A stretch of DNA of 64,000 nucleotides from Adhaeribacter swui (GCF_014217805.1 NZ_CP055156.1:186001-250000); one strand, 5' to 3'; counted from the stretch's first letter, positions 35,646-44,853 are shown. Notes: generated by a model not told the origin, from the sequence alone. Translations and numbers: made by a program.

Positions 35646-35958
35646 ATGAATAAAGCTGATCTATAAGGGTTTACTTTACCAACACAGGAAAATAGATTCT
35701 GAAATTAAATATTTTTAAAATTTTACCGTTGGTAATAACAAAGACGGGTATTGTATTGCAAAAACTTGAATAAGCAGCAAAAAAATAGTCCAATTTAAAA
35801 TTTCCTCTTACCATGTAGTTTCAACTTTAAAATACCTAAACTATTTAAAAACTGTTTGTAATTAAACTTTGTTAATAAATAAAAACAAATAATCTTAGTA
35901 TATTATTAGTCTTTTTCCTCGCTAAACCGTTAAGTGGATAAATTTAAATGTGATCGTT
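35646..35958. other. Spacer upstream of the 36-residue frame
   Basis: AT-rich; contains an AT palindrome near 35710. No promoter match of good quality was found; AATCTTAGTATATTATTAG near 35890 is only suggestive. Confidence 0.4.
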
Positions 35959-36069
35959 ATGCAAGAATTTAGATATTTATTAAAATCGCTTATTCGGGTT
36001 TTCACTGTTATCAACAGCAAATGCGGAACCAAAAAACCAGCTCCAGCTTACGTTAGAGTTCGTTCTTAA
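35959..36069 (+). CDS. Candidate small protein (36 aa)
   Basis: The frame MQEFRYLLKSLIRVFTVINS continues with KCGTKKPAPAYVRVRS. It has an ATG, a length-compatible stop, and a strong terminator starting only 6 bases after that stop. This is more than expected for a chance frame of 111 bases. It is basic and amphipathic, with a single Cys, and no homologue is known to me. It could be a small regulatory protein or an RNA with an incidental frame. Confidence 0.4.
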   Translation: MQEFRYLLKSLIRVFTVINSKCGTKKPAPAYVRVRS

Positions 36070-36074
36070 AGCAA

Positions 36075-36116
36075 AAGGGGTACTGATCGGCCAAGCCACA
36101 GTACCCCTTCTTTTTT
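36075..36116 (+). terminator. Terminator after the 36-residue frame
   Basis: AAGGGGTACTG (36075-36085) pairs perfectly with CAGTACCCCTT (36099-36109), followed by CTTTTTT. Confidence 0.85.
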
Positions 36117-36927
36117 CCAGAATCAGATAGCCTTCCTTTCGGGCAACAGTAACTGCTTATCAATCAGGTCAATTTTTCCTTTCTTCTGCTTGTAATCTTA
36201 TAATTCTCCCAGATCCTAAATAAGATTTATTTAATATTTCTGAGCTCACCAATATTCTCCTTCAAGAAATCAATTACCATTGCGGATAGATCCAGCAACG
36301 CTAATTATTCTTACTATAATACAATTTATCCCATCAATTAACAACATGAAGCAACAAAGCATATAAGGCTTCAACTGAAAATCTATTGCCATAGTAAATT
36401 AGCCGGTGGCTAAGTTATTGCAAGGTAATCTTTAAATTTTTCTGATTCTGACCTCTGTTCCATTCAGTCATTCTTCCAAGATAACCGATTAGAGCAACCG
36501 GATTTCCTTTTTAAGCTTTAATCACTATAATCTTAAATGCACATCATTTATGGTGCCGTCTAAATTCTAAAAATGGCACTTTAGCTAGGGCTTTCTCGTA
36601 AATACGGTGGTTAGTTTACTCTTTTCTGCTTAAGAGAACTTTAGCGCAACTACAAAATATTCCTGCTTGTCCAGGAGAGGTCGCTTTTTTAAATTTTAGC
36701 TTTTAAAATAAAAAATTGCGGCACGCGGCAGTTTCATAATCAATCATTTAACTCATTAATTGAGGTGTACTACCTAGATAAAATAAGTAGTAGTACCTAT
36801 TCCCATCCGGCCGTAGCCCCTCTAACTTTGTCCTGAAAAAAGAATGAACCAGTAACTGATTCAAAGTCAATGGTTCTTTAAAAATCTTCTGAACAAATGA
36901 GCGCATTGCTCCAGCCAGAATAAACAA
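36117..36927. other. 811-base spacer without a gene
   Basis: Both strands have only short frames. A TAACTTTG box at 36823-36830 is a possible promoter for the following operon. No RNA gene could be supported. Confidence 0.45.
36823..36830 (+). promoter_or_regulatory. Candidate -7 box of the 200-residue secreted-protein gene
   Basis: TAACTTTG fits TAnnTTTG exactly and lies 97 bases before the ATG. No convincing TTTG box lies 17-23 bases upstream, so this is tentative. Confidence 0.35.
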
Positions 36928-37530
36928 ATGAAAAAGTTAGTATTGCTTTTATGCTTGTCGCTGTCTTTTTTAACCACCCAGGCGCAAGACATTATTTTTA
37001 AAACTTCCGGCGATAAGGTAACTGCCCGGGTAAAGGAAATTACCCCCTCGGCCATTTTGTACCAAACTGCCGATTCGCTGCAAAGCCCCACTTTATCACT
37101 AGCCAAGACCGAGGTATTTATGATCCAGTACGCCAACGGCACCACTGAATTAATTAAGCTGGATTTACCCACTGACACTTTGGGCCGGGCCGTGCAATCT
37201 TCTGAAAGTCTGTTTTTGCAAGGCCGCCGCGATGCGCGTTTGTTTTACAAAGGCCGGGGTACTTTCTGGGGTTCTGCGGCGGCCGGGGCTACCAGCTTAT
37301 TTACCGGAGGACTTACTTTAGTAGCTCCTGTAGCCATGGCCGTTACCCCACCCCGCTTGGGCACTTTGGGGGTACCGGATGCCAATCTGGCCCAAAACCA
37401 GGACTACTTAAGAGGCTACCGCAAACAAGCCCATTACCGGAAAGTGGGGAAAGCCGCAGCAGGTACCGGCACGGGTATTCTGGCGAGTATGGCTTTAATA
37501 GTCGGGATTGTGCTAGCGGTTTACCTATAA
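36928..37530 (+). CDS. Secreted hypothetical protein (200 aa)
   Basis: Signal peptide (MKKLVLLLCLSLSFLTTQAQ) followed by DIIFKTSGDKVTARVKEITPSAILYQTADS and KTEVFMIQYANGT. This beta-rich domain is common in Bacteroidota periplasmic proteins of unknown role. A Gly-rich, hydrophobic stretch (AAAGATSLFTGGLTLVAPVAMAV) and a C-terminal hydrophobic segment (GILASMALIVGIVLAVYL) suggest membrane insertion. The gene is separated by 73 bases from the C10 protease gene and may be in the same unit. Confidence 0.75.
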   Translation: MKKLVLLLCLSLSFLTTQAQDIIFKTSGDKVTARVKEITPSAILYQTADSLQSPTLSLAKTEVFMIQYANGTTELIKLDLPTDTLGRAVQSSESLFLQGRRDARLFYKGRGTFWGSAAAGATSLFTGGLTLVAPVAMAVTPPRLGTLGVPDANLAQNQDYLRGYRKQAHYRKVGKAAAGTGTGILASMALIVGIVLAVYL

Positions 37531-37603
37531 TCGGCAACTACTTTATTATAACCTCTTACGCTGAATTTTTAAAAATTTTACTACGCAATTAATCTATCCA
37601 ACT

Positions 37604-40204
37604 ATGAAAAAGATTTACCTGTTAACCGTAATAAGCTGCTTTAGTTGGCTAAGCAGCGTGGCCAAACACGTACCAGCCGAAAACGCCTTAAAAGTGGCTT
37701 CCAATTTCTTCGCGCAAGTAGCTTCACCGGCGGCCAACAGCCGGGGACAGCAAAAACTAACCCTGGTGCACCAGGAAGTAGCCAAACAAATAAGTCCGGG
37801 CAATGCGCGTAAAGCGCCTTTCACCTACTATTACGTTTTTTCGGCGCCGGCTAACGGCGGCATGGTATTTATCTCGGCCGATGATAATGTAAATCCGGTT
37901 TTGGGCTATACCCGCACCGGCACCTACAACCAAAAAAAGCTACCTACCAACTTGGTAAAATGGCTGGAAGGGTACAAAAACGAAATCAGGTTTGCCGCCA
38001 AGCAAGGCAAAGCCAGCCAGAAGACACAATTAGCCTGGCGGACATTAGAAACTGGCAGTTCGCCGGTAGCCCGAACCGGTGGCACCTTAGCCGAAGCCGT
38101 AGATCCGTTACTAACTACCACCTGGGACCAATCGCCGTACTACAACGCTTTATGCCCCTGGGATAATGACGCCAATGAGCAAGCGGTAACTGGTTGCGTA
38201 GCTACCGCCATGGCCCAAATTATGCGCTACTGGAAATATCCGGCCCAAGGCAGTGGTTTTCACTCGTACAACCACGAAAAATACGGTACCTTATCGGCTA
38301 ACTTCAGCAACTCTACCTACGACTGGAACAACATGCCCAACGCCATTAATGGCCCGAACCAAGCCATTGCCACTTTAATGAAAGACGTAGGCGTGAGCGT
38401 GGAAATGAGCTACGGCGTAGCTGCCGACGGTGGTAGCAGCGCGTACGTAATATCAGCGGCCAGCCAAGGCGAGCATTGCTCGGAATATGCTTTAAAAACG
38501 TATTTTGGCTACAAAGACGTAAGAGGCGTGCAACGCGACGATTACACCGACGCGGATTGGATAAATTTATTAAAAACTGAATTATCCAACGGTCAACCCA
38601 TTTTGTACGCTGGTTTTGGCGGCGGTGGTGGTCACGCTTTTGTGTGCGACGGCTACGACCAGAATAATTTGTTTCACATGAACTGGGGCTGGAGCGGTTA
38701 TTACGATGGCTTCTTCGCGATTTCGGCCTTAAACCCCGACGGCCAGGGAACCGGCGGTGGTACCGGCAGTTATAATAGCAACCAGCAAGCTTTAATCGGC
38801 ATAAAAGCCCCCGAAGCTCCGAACCAGGAAACCGCTGATTTGCAATTATTTGATAATGTTACCATTGACTACGACGTTGTGAGTTTTGGCACCGAATTTA
38901 AAGTGCACACCAACATTCATAACAACGGTAAAGGCACCTTTAAGGGTGATTATGCCGCAGCGGCTTTCGACGAAAACGGCAACTTTATTGATTTTGTTAA
39001 AACCTACACCGGCAACGAACTGGAACCCGATAACTACTACATCGACGGCGTGGACTTTGATACCAAAGGCATGCTTTCCCTTTTGCCGGGCACGTACAAT
39101 ATCTACATTTATTCACGCCCGGAAGGGGGCCAATGGCAACAAATTAAAAGCTCGTATTACACCGACCATGTAAAGCTGCAAATTATCAATCAGAATAATC
39201 TAGACTTGTACCAGGCCGTAGCGGTACAAAAACCTAAAGAATTGTACCAAGGCCAGAAAATTGCGGTGAGTACGTTTGTAAAAAATTTAAAAAATGAATC
39301 GTTTACCGGCATTATGGCCGTGAACCTGTACGACCTGGAAGGCGATTTCGCCTTTGAAATCGGGCAAAAACAATTAAACCAACTATGCTACAATTGCGAA
39401 TCGGGCGAAATTGTTTTTGAAAACGAGAAACTGGATGTGGAACCGGGCACCTACTTGCTGGCCGTATTGCATTACAACGAAACCGATAACTGGCGCATAA
39501 CCGGTTCCAAAAATTTTGTAAACCCCATTAAAGTAGTGGTGCAGGCAGCCCCTATTGGTGGCGACGCGTACGAAAACAACAATACGGTAGCCGAAGCCAC
39601 ACCGCTGACCTTAAATTTTGTGGGCAACACGGCCCGCATCATTACTTCGCAAGCCAACATTCACGTGGGTACCGATTACGATTATTACAAATTTGAACTA
39701 TCGGCCGGCCGCAAATACGAAATTTCGGCGCGGGTAAACGATTCGTATGGCTCTACCGATAACCAAACCTATACCAACGACGTGCTCTTTACCATGTCAC
39801 CGGATGGTGAAAACTGGACCGAAGCCTACGACCAGGAAATGGAAACCGTAGAAGTAGAAGGCGGTAAAACTATCTACGCCTCAGTATCACCGTATTTTCA
39901 GGGCGAAACCGGTACGTATGCTTTAGATATCACCGTAAAACAATTGTTACCCACCGGCACCAAAGACGATAATTACCAAGATTTAGCGGTACAGGCTTAC
40001 CCTAACCCTACTTCCGGTACCTTGCATTTGCAGGCCAAAAAAGAATACACTAACTACGAATTGCTTAATTTAACCGGTAAAGTGATGCTCAGCATCCCAA
40101 AGAATACCACTGAAATTAATATTTCGCATTTGCCCAACGGTATTTACATGCTGCGCACGCAAACCAAAACCGGTTACCAGATGCAAAAAATTGTGAAGCA
40201 ATGA
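37604..40204 (+). CDS. C10-family cysteine peptidase (streptopain type), T9SS cargo
   Basis: 866 residues. Signal peptide, then a propeptide of the C10 type (about 25-150), then the papain-like C10 domain with Cys198 in TGCVATAMAQIMRYWKYP and His344 in GGGGHAFVCDGYD. HMNWGWSGYYDGFF follows as the Trp/Asn part of the active site. Beyond about residue 395 come beta-sandwich repeats, a pre-peptidase C-terminal-like domain (about 670-785, YDYYKFELSAGRKYEISARV) and a T9SS sorting tail (AYPNPTSGTLHLQ to MQKIVKQ). The zymogen is thus exported by the type IX system. Its homologues (SpeB, prevotella/Bacteroides proteases) degrade host or environmental proteins. A lipoprotein gene overlaps its stop by 4 bases. 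Confidence 0.92.
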   Translation: MKKIYLLTVISCFSWLSSVAKHVPAENALKVASNFFAQVASPAANSRGQQKLTLVHQEVAKQISPGNARKAPFTYYYVFSAPANGGMVFISADDNVNPVLGYTRTGTYNQKKLPTNLVKWLEGYKNEIRFAAKQGKASQKTQLAWRTLETGSSPVARTGGTLAEAVDPLLTTTWDQSPYYNALCPWDNDANEQAVTGCVATAMAQIMRYWKYPAQGSGFHSYNHEKYGTLSANFSNSTYDWNNMPNAINGPNQAIATLMKDVGVSVEMSYGVAADGGSSAYVISAASQGEHCSEYALKTYFGYKDVRGVQRDDYTDADWINLLKTELSNGQPILYAGFGGGGGHAFVCDGYDQNNLFHMNWGWSGYYDGFFAISALNPDGQGTGGGTGSYNSNQQALIGIKAPEAPNQETADLQLFDNVTIDYDVVSFGTEFKVHTNIHNNGKGTFKGDYAAAAFDENGNFIDFVKTYTGNELEPDNYYIDGVDFDTKGMLSLLPGTYNIYIYSRPEGGQWQQIKSSYYTDHVKLQIINQNNLDLYQAVAVQKPKELYQGQKIAVSTFVKNLKNESFTGIMAVNLYDLEGDFAFEIGQKQLNQLCYNCESGEIVFENEKLDVEPGTYLLAVLHYNETDNWRITGSKNFVNPIKVVVQAAPIGGDAYENNNTVAEATPLTLNFVGNTARIITSQANIHVGTDYDYYKFELSAGRKYEISARVNDSYGSTDNQTYTNDVLFTMSPDGENWTEAYDQEMETVEVEGGKTIYASVSPYFQGETGTYALDITVKQLLPTGTKDDNYQDLAVQAYPNPTSGTLHLQAKKEYTNYELLNLTGKVMLSIPKNTTEINISHLPNGIYMLRTQTKTGYQMQKIVKQ

Positions 40205-40710
40205 GATTAGCTTTGCTTATAACGCTGGCTACCTTGGTAGCCAGCAGTTGCCAGAGTTCTAAACCCAGTATGACCCAAAACGCAACTCAAGCCACCCCAC
40301 TTGATTTTTCGGCGGGGCCGCCCACCCTAGTGTATAAAACCCGGCAAGATTACACCAACCAGGTAGCCATAATCTTAACTCCTGACAAAACGGGCATTGC
40401 GGCTTATCCGCACCCTCAGGACATAGCCAAAAAAGGCAACCGCGTTAAACCTACTTTACTAACCGACGGGTACTTACTCGATAACCAGGGCATCAACCAA
40501 TACGTGGCTTTTACAAGTTACACCTTTGAACAATATGCCGCTTTGCCGCAAGCGCCCAGTTTGGAGGAATTAAAAAACAGCATTATTGATGCAAATCCGC
40601 TGGCCTATATTTGTAACTGCGGCAACCGGAACCAGTTTGGTTCATCTCTTGAATCAGCTCTAAATAATTTAATTGCCGAAAAACTAACGCCGTGTAAAGA
40701 TTTAAATTAA
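40201..40710 (+). CDS. Lipoprotein overlapping the C10 protease gene
   Basis: 169 residues with lipobox ASSC (Cys about 17). The stop and start overlap as ATGA, so it is translated together with the protease gene. Mature segments include GPPTLVYKTRQDYTNQVAIILTPDKTGIAAYPHP, LLTDGYLLDNQGINQYVAFTSYTFEQYAAL and NPLAYICNCGNRNQFG. This pattern recurs, as far as I recall, in lipoproteins of unknown function across Bacteroidota and is not specific to proteases. In Streptococcus and Bacteroides, C10 protease genes are followed by a small inhibitor, so an inhibitor, chaperone or substrate-binding role is possible but not shown. Terminated about 70 bases later. Confidence 0.8.
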   Translation: MRLALLITLATLVASSCQSSKPSMTQNATQATPLDFSAGPPTLVYKTRQDYTNQVAIILTPDKTGIAAYPHPQDIAKKGNRVKPTLLTDGYLLDNQGINQYVAFTSYTFEQYAALPQAPSLEELKNSIIDANPLAYICNCGNRNQFGSSLESALNNLIAEKLTPCKDLN

Positions 40711-41019
40711 AACTTCGCTCTTCATACAAACCCATTAGGAACAGCTTAAGCTAGCGAAACAAAATTTTCGTTGGCTTTACTTACCGGGGACTTCCCAGCG
40801 CTAGGGTGCTGGGTAAGTTCCCGGTTTTGTTTTATTGTAACCCATTGTGCTTTAATGTAAAAATTTAAAATTTTAAAATTGCGCTATCAGACAACCTTTA
40901 ACTAACTTCTAGATCTCCTACGCTGATAAACATTCTATAATTTTTAAGCCTAATCAACCAAAATCTACTTAAGTAGTTTATGGATAATAAATACGTATTG
41001 GTATTTGTTACTAAGAATC
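40711..41019. other. Spacer after the protease/lipoprotein pair
   Basis: Contains a terminator with a GC-rich stem (40783-40830), an adjacent weaker hairpin (40749-40777), and an AT palindrome near 40865. No gene. Confidence 0.55.
40783..40830 (+). terminator. Terminator of the C10 protease operon
   Basis: ACCGGGGACTTCCCAGC (40783-40799) pairs with GCTGGGTAAGTTCCCGGT (40808-40825, one bulge), followed by a T-rich run. Strong and well placed. Confidence 0.8.
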
Positions 41020-41373
41020 ATGCGAGAGGCATCCCTTTATATCATGGCTTTAATTTACGTGGGAGCCGGTATTTTACATTTTCTCCGACCGGGCATGTAT
41101 ATGGGCATTATGCCCCCCTGGCTCCCGGCGCATAAATTTCTGGTACTGGCTAGTGGCGCCTGTGAAATACTGTTCGGACTTTTGTTGTTACCCGCTGGCA
41201 CTCGCCCTGTAGCGGCCTGGCTGATTATTGCTTTATTAATAGCAGTATTCCCGGCCAACGTGCAAATGGCGCTGCAATTTACCGAACAGCACCGGCCCGG
41301 TTGGTGGCTGACCTGGCTGCGCTTACCCTTGCAAGGCGTACTCATCTGGTGGGCTTATACCTTTACCAGATAA
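41020..41373 (+). CDS. DoxX-like small membrane protein
   Basis: About 117 residues from the ATG at 41020 (a TTG 15 bases upstream is less likely). Four hydrophobic segments: YIMALIYVGAGILHFL, FLVLASGACEILFGLLLLP, AAWLIIALLIAVFPANVQMAL, and PLQGVLIWWAYTF. The layout, with a short polar loop and PGWWLTWLRLPLQ, is typical of DoxX/DUF4870-like proteins of unknown or redox-related role. No partner is adjacent except the second DoxX-like gene 175 bases downstream. Confidence 0.75.
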   Translation: MREASLYIMALIYVGAGILHFLRPGMYMGIMPPWLPAHKFLVLASGACEILFGLLLLPAGTRPVAAWLIIALLIAVFPANVQMALQFTEQHRPGWWLTWLRLPLQGVLIWWAYTFTR

Positions 41374-41547
41374 AGCCTTAACTATCTATAGCAGTCCTTA
41401 AACTAGGCAAATGCTACCACTCTGCATTTTAAGAAAATTTTAAAATATTAACTTTCTGGCACTTAGCCTCGTTAATAAACCATTATTGCCCTTGTTTTTG
41501 AAATAAGCTGATTTTAAATCAAATGTTGTAAAATAAACCTTAAAGCC

Positions 41548-41952
41548 ATGACTAGAATCTTAGGTAATTTTGCCCCTTATTTCTTTGCGCTTTTACGAAT
41601 TGTTTCCGGTTTGTTGTTTGCCATGCACGGCACCCAAAAGTTGTTGGGTTGGCCCGGCGATGGAACGTCCATGCCCCTGGCTTCGATGATGGGATTTGCC
41701 GGCGTAGTAGAGTTAGTAGGTGGTTTAATGATTGCTTTTGGTTTATTTACCGGCATTGCCGCTTTTATTGCCTGCGGGCAAATGGCGGCCGCTTTCTTTA
41801 TGGCTCATTTCCCCAAAGGCCCCATTCCGTTGCTGAACCAGGGCGAACTGGCCATGTTATACTGCTTTTTGTTCTTATACATTGCTGCGCACGGTGCTGG
41901 TATCTGGAGCCTCGATGCCCTGCGTAAACCTAAACCGGTAGTTACTTATTAA
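41548..41952 (+). CDS. DoxX-family membrane protein
   Basis: 134 residues with four membrane segments: YFFALLRIVSGLLFAMHGTQKLLGWPG, MMGFAGVVELVGGLMIAFGLFTGIAAFIACGQMAAAFFMAHF and LYIAAHGAGIWSLDAL. The HGTQKLLG motif early in the protein is characteristic of DoxX. Members often accompany quinone- or sulfur-related redox enzymes, but none is adjacent here. The gene ends 80 bases from the convergent amino-acid permease. Confidence 0.88.
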   Translation: MTRILGNFAPYFFALLRIVSGLLFAMHGTQKLLGWPGDGTSMPLASMMGFAGVVELVGGLMIAFGLFTGIAAFIACGQMAAAFFMAHFPKGPIPLLNQGELAMLYCFLFLYIAAHGAGIWSLDALRKPKPVVTY

Positions 41953-42031
41953 AAAGCGCGCTGATTTCCTCTAAACAGGTGCTTAGAACTTATAAATTTT
42001 AAAAATTTAATTAACCAGGAGCTTAACAAAC

Positions 42032-43444
42032 CTAGTTGTTTAGCTCCTGGATTTTTTGCGTTTGCCGGCGGGTAAAATACCAGTATAAAGGCACGCCCGT
42101 AAGCATCAATATCAAACCAATAGCTGCCTCCCGTGGTCGGATGAAAAAAGTATTGAGCACCAGCACCGCGCAAAACAATATCATAACGGCGGGTACTATG
42201 GGGTAGCCCCACACCCGGTAAGGGCGGTGGGCATCGGGCATTTTACGCCGCAGAATAAATACGCCCAAGGTAGTAGCGCCGTAATAAATAAATACGGCAA
42301 AAATAATCATATCGGTTAACTGGTCGAAAGAGCCGGATAACACCAGCATACACGCCCATACACATTGGTACCACAACGAATTAGCGGGTGTGTTTTCTTT
42401 GTTTAAATTAGCTACATTTTTAAAAAATAAGCCTTCGCGGGCCATGGCAAAGTACGTGCGGCAACTCGCCAGAATGGTAGCATTGGTACAGCCCAGGGTA
42501 GTCACTAAAATCAGCACCGAAATAAATACTGCCCCTTTACTGCCCCAGAAACTCCGCACGGCTTCTACCGCCGCAATCTGGTTACCTGCCTGGTGTATCT
42601 GCGTTAATTCCGGAATGGACAAAACGGATAAGTACGTGGCGTTAACCAATAAGTAAATAGTTATAATGAGTAACACGCCAATAGCAATACCTCGCGGAAT
42701 GGTGCGGTTTGCGTCTTTCACTTCGCCGCCCACATACCCAATGGCCGCCCAGCCTTGATAAGCCCAAAACGCCGACAACATAGCGGTAAATACGGAACTT
42801 ACGGTAACCGCTTGTCCGGTAGTCGTACTTAATTGAAAAGGTTGTACCAGGTTAGCCGCGTTGCTGCTGATGCCAAAAAGCACGATGGTTAAAATGCCCG
42901 TGAAAACCAGAACTAATATACCGGTACTCACGTTGGCCCCCGTTTTAATGCCTTTGGTATTGAGCCAGGTAAGCAGTAAAATCAAAATAATGGCCGTTAC
43001 TTTTACGTTTAAGTCAGCGAACGGATAAAACACTTCCGCGATATTTACCTGGGCTAAATCGGGTAACAAAGGCGGCAGGTTTACGATGCTGCTTAAAGAT
43101 TGGGCAAAAACATAAGCCAGCGACGAGATGGAAGCCGTCTGAATAACGGTAAACAACGACCAGCCAAAAATAAAGGCAAAAAACCGGTTATAGATTTTTT
43201 TATAATACGAGTACTCGCCGCCCGTGTCGGCTAATAAACCGGCCACCTCCGCATTACTCAGCGCCCCAAACAGCGTAATAATTCCTCCCAGCACCCAACA
43301 AATTAAAATCCAACCGGACGAATGCAGCTCATTGGCCATGGGAGCTACTTTTTTATAAACGCCCGAACCAATAATGTTCCCAATAACTACCACAATTACT
43401 AACCGAAGCCCCAGCGACCGTTGGAGTTGCTTTGTTGTACTCAT
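42032..43444 (-). CDS. APC-superfamily amino-acid permease
   Basis: 470 residues with 12 membrane segments. The first segment LVIVVVIGNIIGSGVYKKVAPMA carries the G-[ST]-G-hydrophobic substrate/ion site of the APC family. AFWAYQGWAAIGYVGGEVKDANRTIPRGI and the PYRVWGYPIVPAVMILFC segment are typical of LAT-like and SteT-like exchangers. It is transcribed in the same direction as the dipeptidase, PLP-enzyme and RidA genes, so it may supply their amino-acid substrates. The gap to the dipeptidase gene is 335 bases and includes repeats, so it may have its own promoter. Confidence 0.88.
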   Translation of the reverse strand: MSTTKQLQRSLGLRLVIVVVIGNIIGSGVYKKVAPMANELHSSGWILICWVLGGIITLFGALSNAEVAGLLADTGGEYSYYKKIYNRFFAFIFGWSLFTVIQTASISSLAYVFAQSLSSIVNLPPLLPDLAQVNIAEVFYPFADLNVKVTAIILILLLTWLNTKGIKTGANVSTGILVLVFTGILTIVLFGISSNAANLVQPFQLSTTTGQAVTVSSVFTAMLSAFWAYQGWAAIGYVGGEVKDANRTIPRGIAIGVLLIITIYLLVNATYLSVLSIPELTQIHQAGNQIAAVEAVRSFWGSKGAVFISVLILVTTLGCTNATILASCRTYFAMAREGLFFKNVANLNKENTPANSLWYQCVWACMLVLSGSFDQLTDMIIFAVFIYYGATTLGVFILRRKMPDAHRPYRVWGYPIVPAVMILFCAVLVLNTFFIRPREAAIGLILMLTGVPLYWYFTRRQTQKIQELNN

Positions 43445-43616
43445 CTTAATTTCAGAAGAAGTTTCCAGAAATATAGAAGAATTAATAACAACCGAAGCGG
43501 TTCTTTCAAAATAATATAAGTTAGTGGATTATGGACAGTATTAAAGCTGATTTATTCCAGGAGTAGCGGCTGTTCTTTGGAGTCTTTTCAAGCTTCCTGG
43601 CATCAGTGAACCTTTC

Positions 43617-43648
43617 CAGTAGGAACGTGCCGCGGCACGTTCCTACTG
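43617..43648. repeat. 32-bp perfect palindrome
   Basis: CAGTAGGAACGTGCCG at 43617-43632 is exactly mirrored by CGGCACGTTCCTACTG at 43633-43648. There is no loop, so it is equally plausible as a dimeric protein-binding site or a mobile-hairpin element. It is not followed by a T run, so it is not a terminator. Confidence 0.75.
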
Positions 43649-43700
43649 CTACATCTTATCGCTGCTGAAAACGAAACAAGAAAAAATGAATAGCGGCATC

Positions 43701-43742
43701 TCCTCCCCTGTTTTTAGGGGAGGTCCCGCAGGGGGAGGGGTT
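43701..43742. repeat. GC-rich dispersed-type repeat
   Basis: CCTCCCCTGTTTTTAGGGGAGG is a perfect 8-bp hairpin, followed by TCCCGCAGGGGGAGGGGTT. Elements of this kind occur in many copies in some Cytophagales genomes. Only one copy is in this window, so dispersal is recalled rather than seen. Confidence 0.5.
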
Positions 43743-43779
43743 AAACAATACCGCTAAATAAAAGGCAAAATTTTAAAAA

Positions 43780-44853
43780 TTAAGCCCAAGCCTTTCGCAA
43801 AAACCGCAGCCAATTGCCGTGCATAATATTTTGAATATCCTCGGGTAAATACCCACGCTTAGCGAGTAAATCCGGAATTTTATTTAGATCCGCGATGGTG
43901 TCCAGGTCGTAGGGGCTTTGTTCCCGGCCAAAAGCACCATCTAAATCTGATCCTATCCCAACGTGCTTGGCATTACCGGCTAACTGGCAAATATGATCCA
44001 GATGGTCCAGTACGGTTTCTAAAGAACAATGCATCTCTTGCGGTGTAGACTGGCCCCGCTGCCAGTTAGGTACCAGCATCCAAGCATCAAAAGCAGCTCC
44101 GATTACGGCACCCCGGGAAATTAATTCCTTTAATTGCTCGTCGCTGAATTGGCGATTGTGGTTAACCAGGCTGCGGCAATTGTTGTGGCTAGCCCAAACC
44201 GGACCATAAAATACATCCAGGGCATCCCAAAATGCATCGTCGCAGAGGTGGGTGGCATCCAGGATAATGTTTAATCGTTCCATTTCGCGAAGTAAATCTT
44301 TACCCGGCGCTTGTAAATGGCCGGTAGCATCGGTGCCATTGGCGTAGCGGCCCGGACCGTAATGGGCCGGACCAACGGCGCGTAAACCACGTTGCCAGGC
44401 TCTTTCCAAGTGCCCCACCGTTACTAAAGAATCAGCTCCTTCCAAGCTCAGAATATAACCAATCGGCTTTTTAGAATCGGAGCTATCGGGTAAGGCCCAG
44501 TTTTGTAAATGATTTTCCAGGCCAGCTAAATCGGTAATAGAAACTAACTCCCCGGCTTCTTCCATGGCGCGGTACCAGGCCAGTTGCCCTTGAGTTTGCG
44601 CCCAGGCTTGCTCTGGCGAATGCCAGCCTGGCAAAGAGTTATCCGGGGCTACGTAGCGGGCTATTTGGGTGGCTACTACCAGACCTACGTTACCGCGGCG
44701 CAACTCCGGGAAAGACACCGTACCTTTCGCACGATCGGGTAAATCGGTTTTGCCTTGTTCGCGTTCGCGGATAGCAGTTACGGGTTGTTGCAAATCCCGG
44801 TTCCATTCCAAAGCGTTCATGGCCAGGTCGAGGTGCGCATCTATGGTAAACAT
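43780..44853 (-). CDS. M19 (membrane/renal-type) dipeptidase
   Basis: 357 residues of the peptidase M19 family, a TIM-barrel metalloenzyme. The start TIDAHLDLAMNAL holds the HxD zinc pair. ILSLEGADSL, LDATHLCDDAFWDAL, PVWASHNNCRSLVNHNRQFSDEQLKELI and HVGIGSDLDGAFG are the further metal and substrate motifs. Relatives hydrolyse dipeptides, often with D-residues, or deacetylate D-amino acids. It sits between the amino-acid permease and the D-threonine aldolase-like gene on the same strand, consistent with uptake and breakdown of D-amino-acid compounds. Confidence 0.92.
   Translation of the reverse strand: MFTIDAHLDLAMNALEWNRDLQQPVTAIREREQGKTDLPDRAKGTVSFPELRRGNVGLVVATQIARYVAPDNSLPGWHSPEQAWAQTQGQLAWYRAMEEAGELVSITDLAGLENHLQNWALPDSSDSKKPIGYILSLEGADSLVTVGHLERAWQRGLRAVGPAHYGPGRYANGTDATGHLQAPGKDLLREMERLNIILDATHLCDDAFWDALDVFYGPVWASHNNCRSLVNHNRQFSDEQLKELISRGAVIGAAFDAWMLVPNWQRGQSTPQEMHCSLETVLDHLDHICQLAGNAKHVGIGSDLDGAFGREQSPYDLDTIADLNKIPDLLAKRGYLPEDIQNIMHGNWLRFLRKAWA

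Larger units (their letters stand above)
43445..43779. other. Spacer with palindromes
   Basis: No gene. The stretch 43617-43648 is a 32-bp perfect palindrome, and 43701-43742 is a GC-rich dispersed-type repeat (separate entries). An AT palindrome lies near 43770. Confidence 0.55.

Noticed and set aside
36117-36927. Riboswitch or small RNA in the long spacer
   Set aside because: I could not draw a conserved riboswitch core or stable fold; only a -7-like box was seen.
37604-40204. Reading the C10 peptidase as a papain-like toxin
   Set aside because: The signal peptide, propeptide and T9SS tail point to an exported protease, not a contact-dependent effector; no effector secretion genes are nearby.
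41005-41019. TTG start for the first DoxX-like protein
   Set aside because: It would add five residues before a perfectly placed ATG with no extra support.
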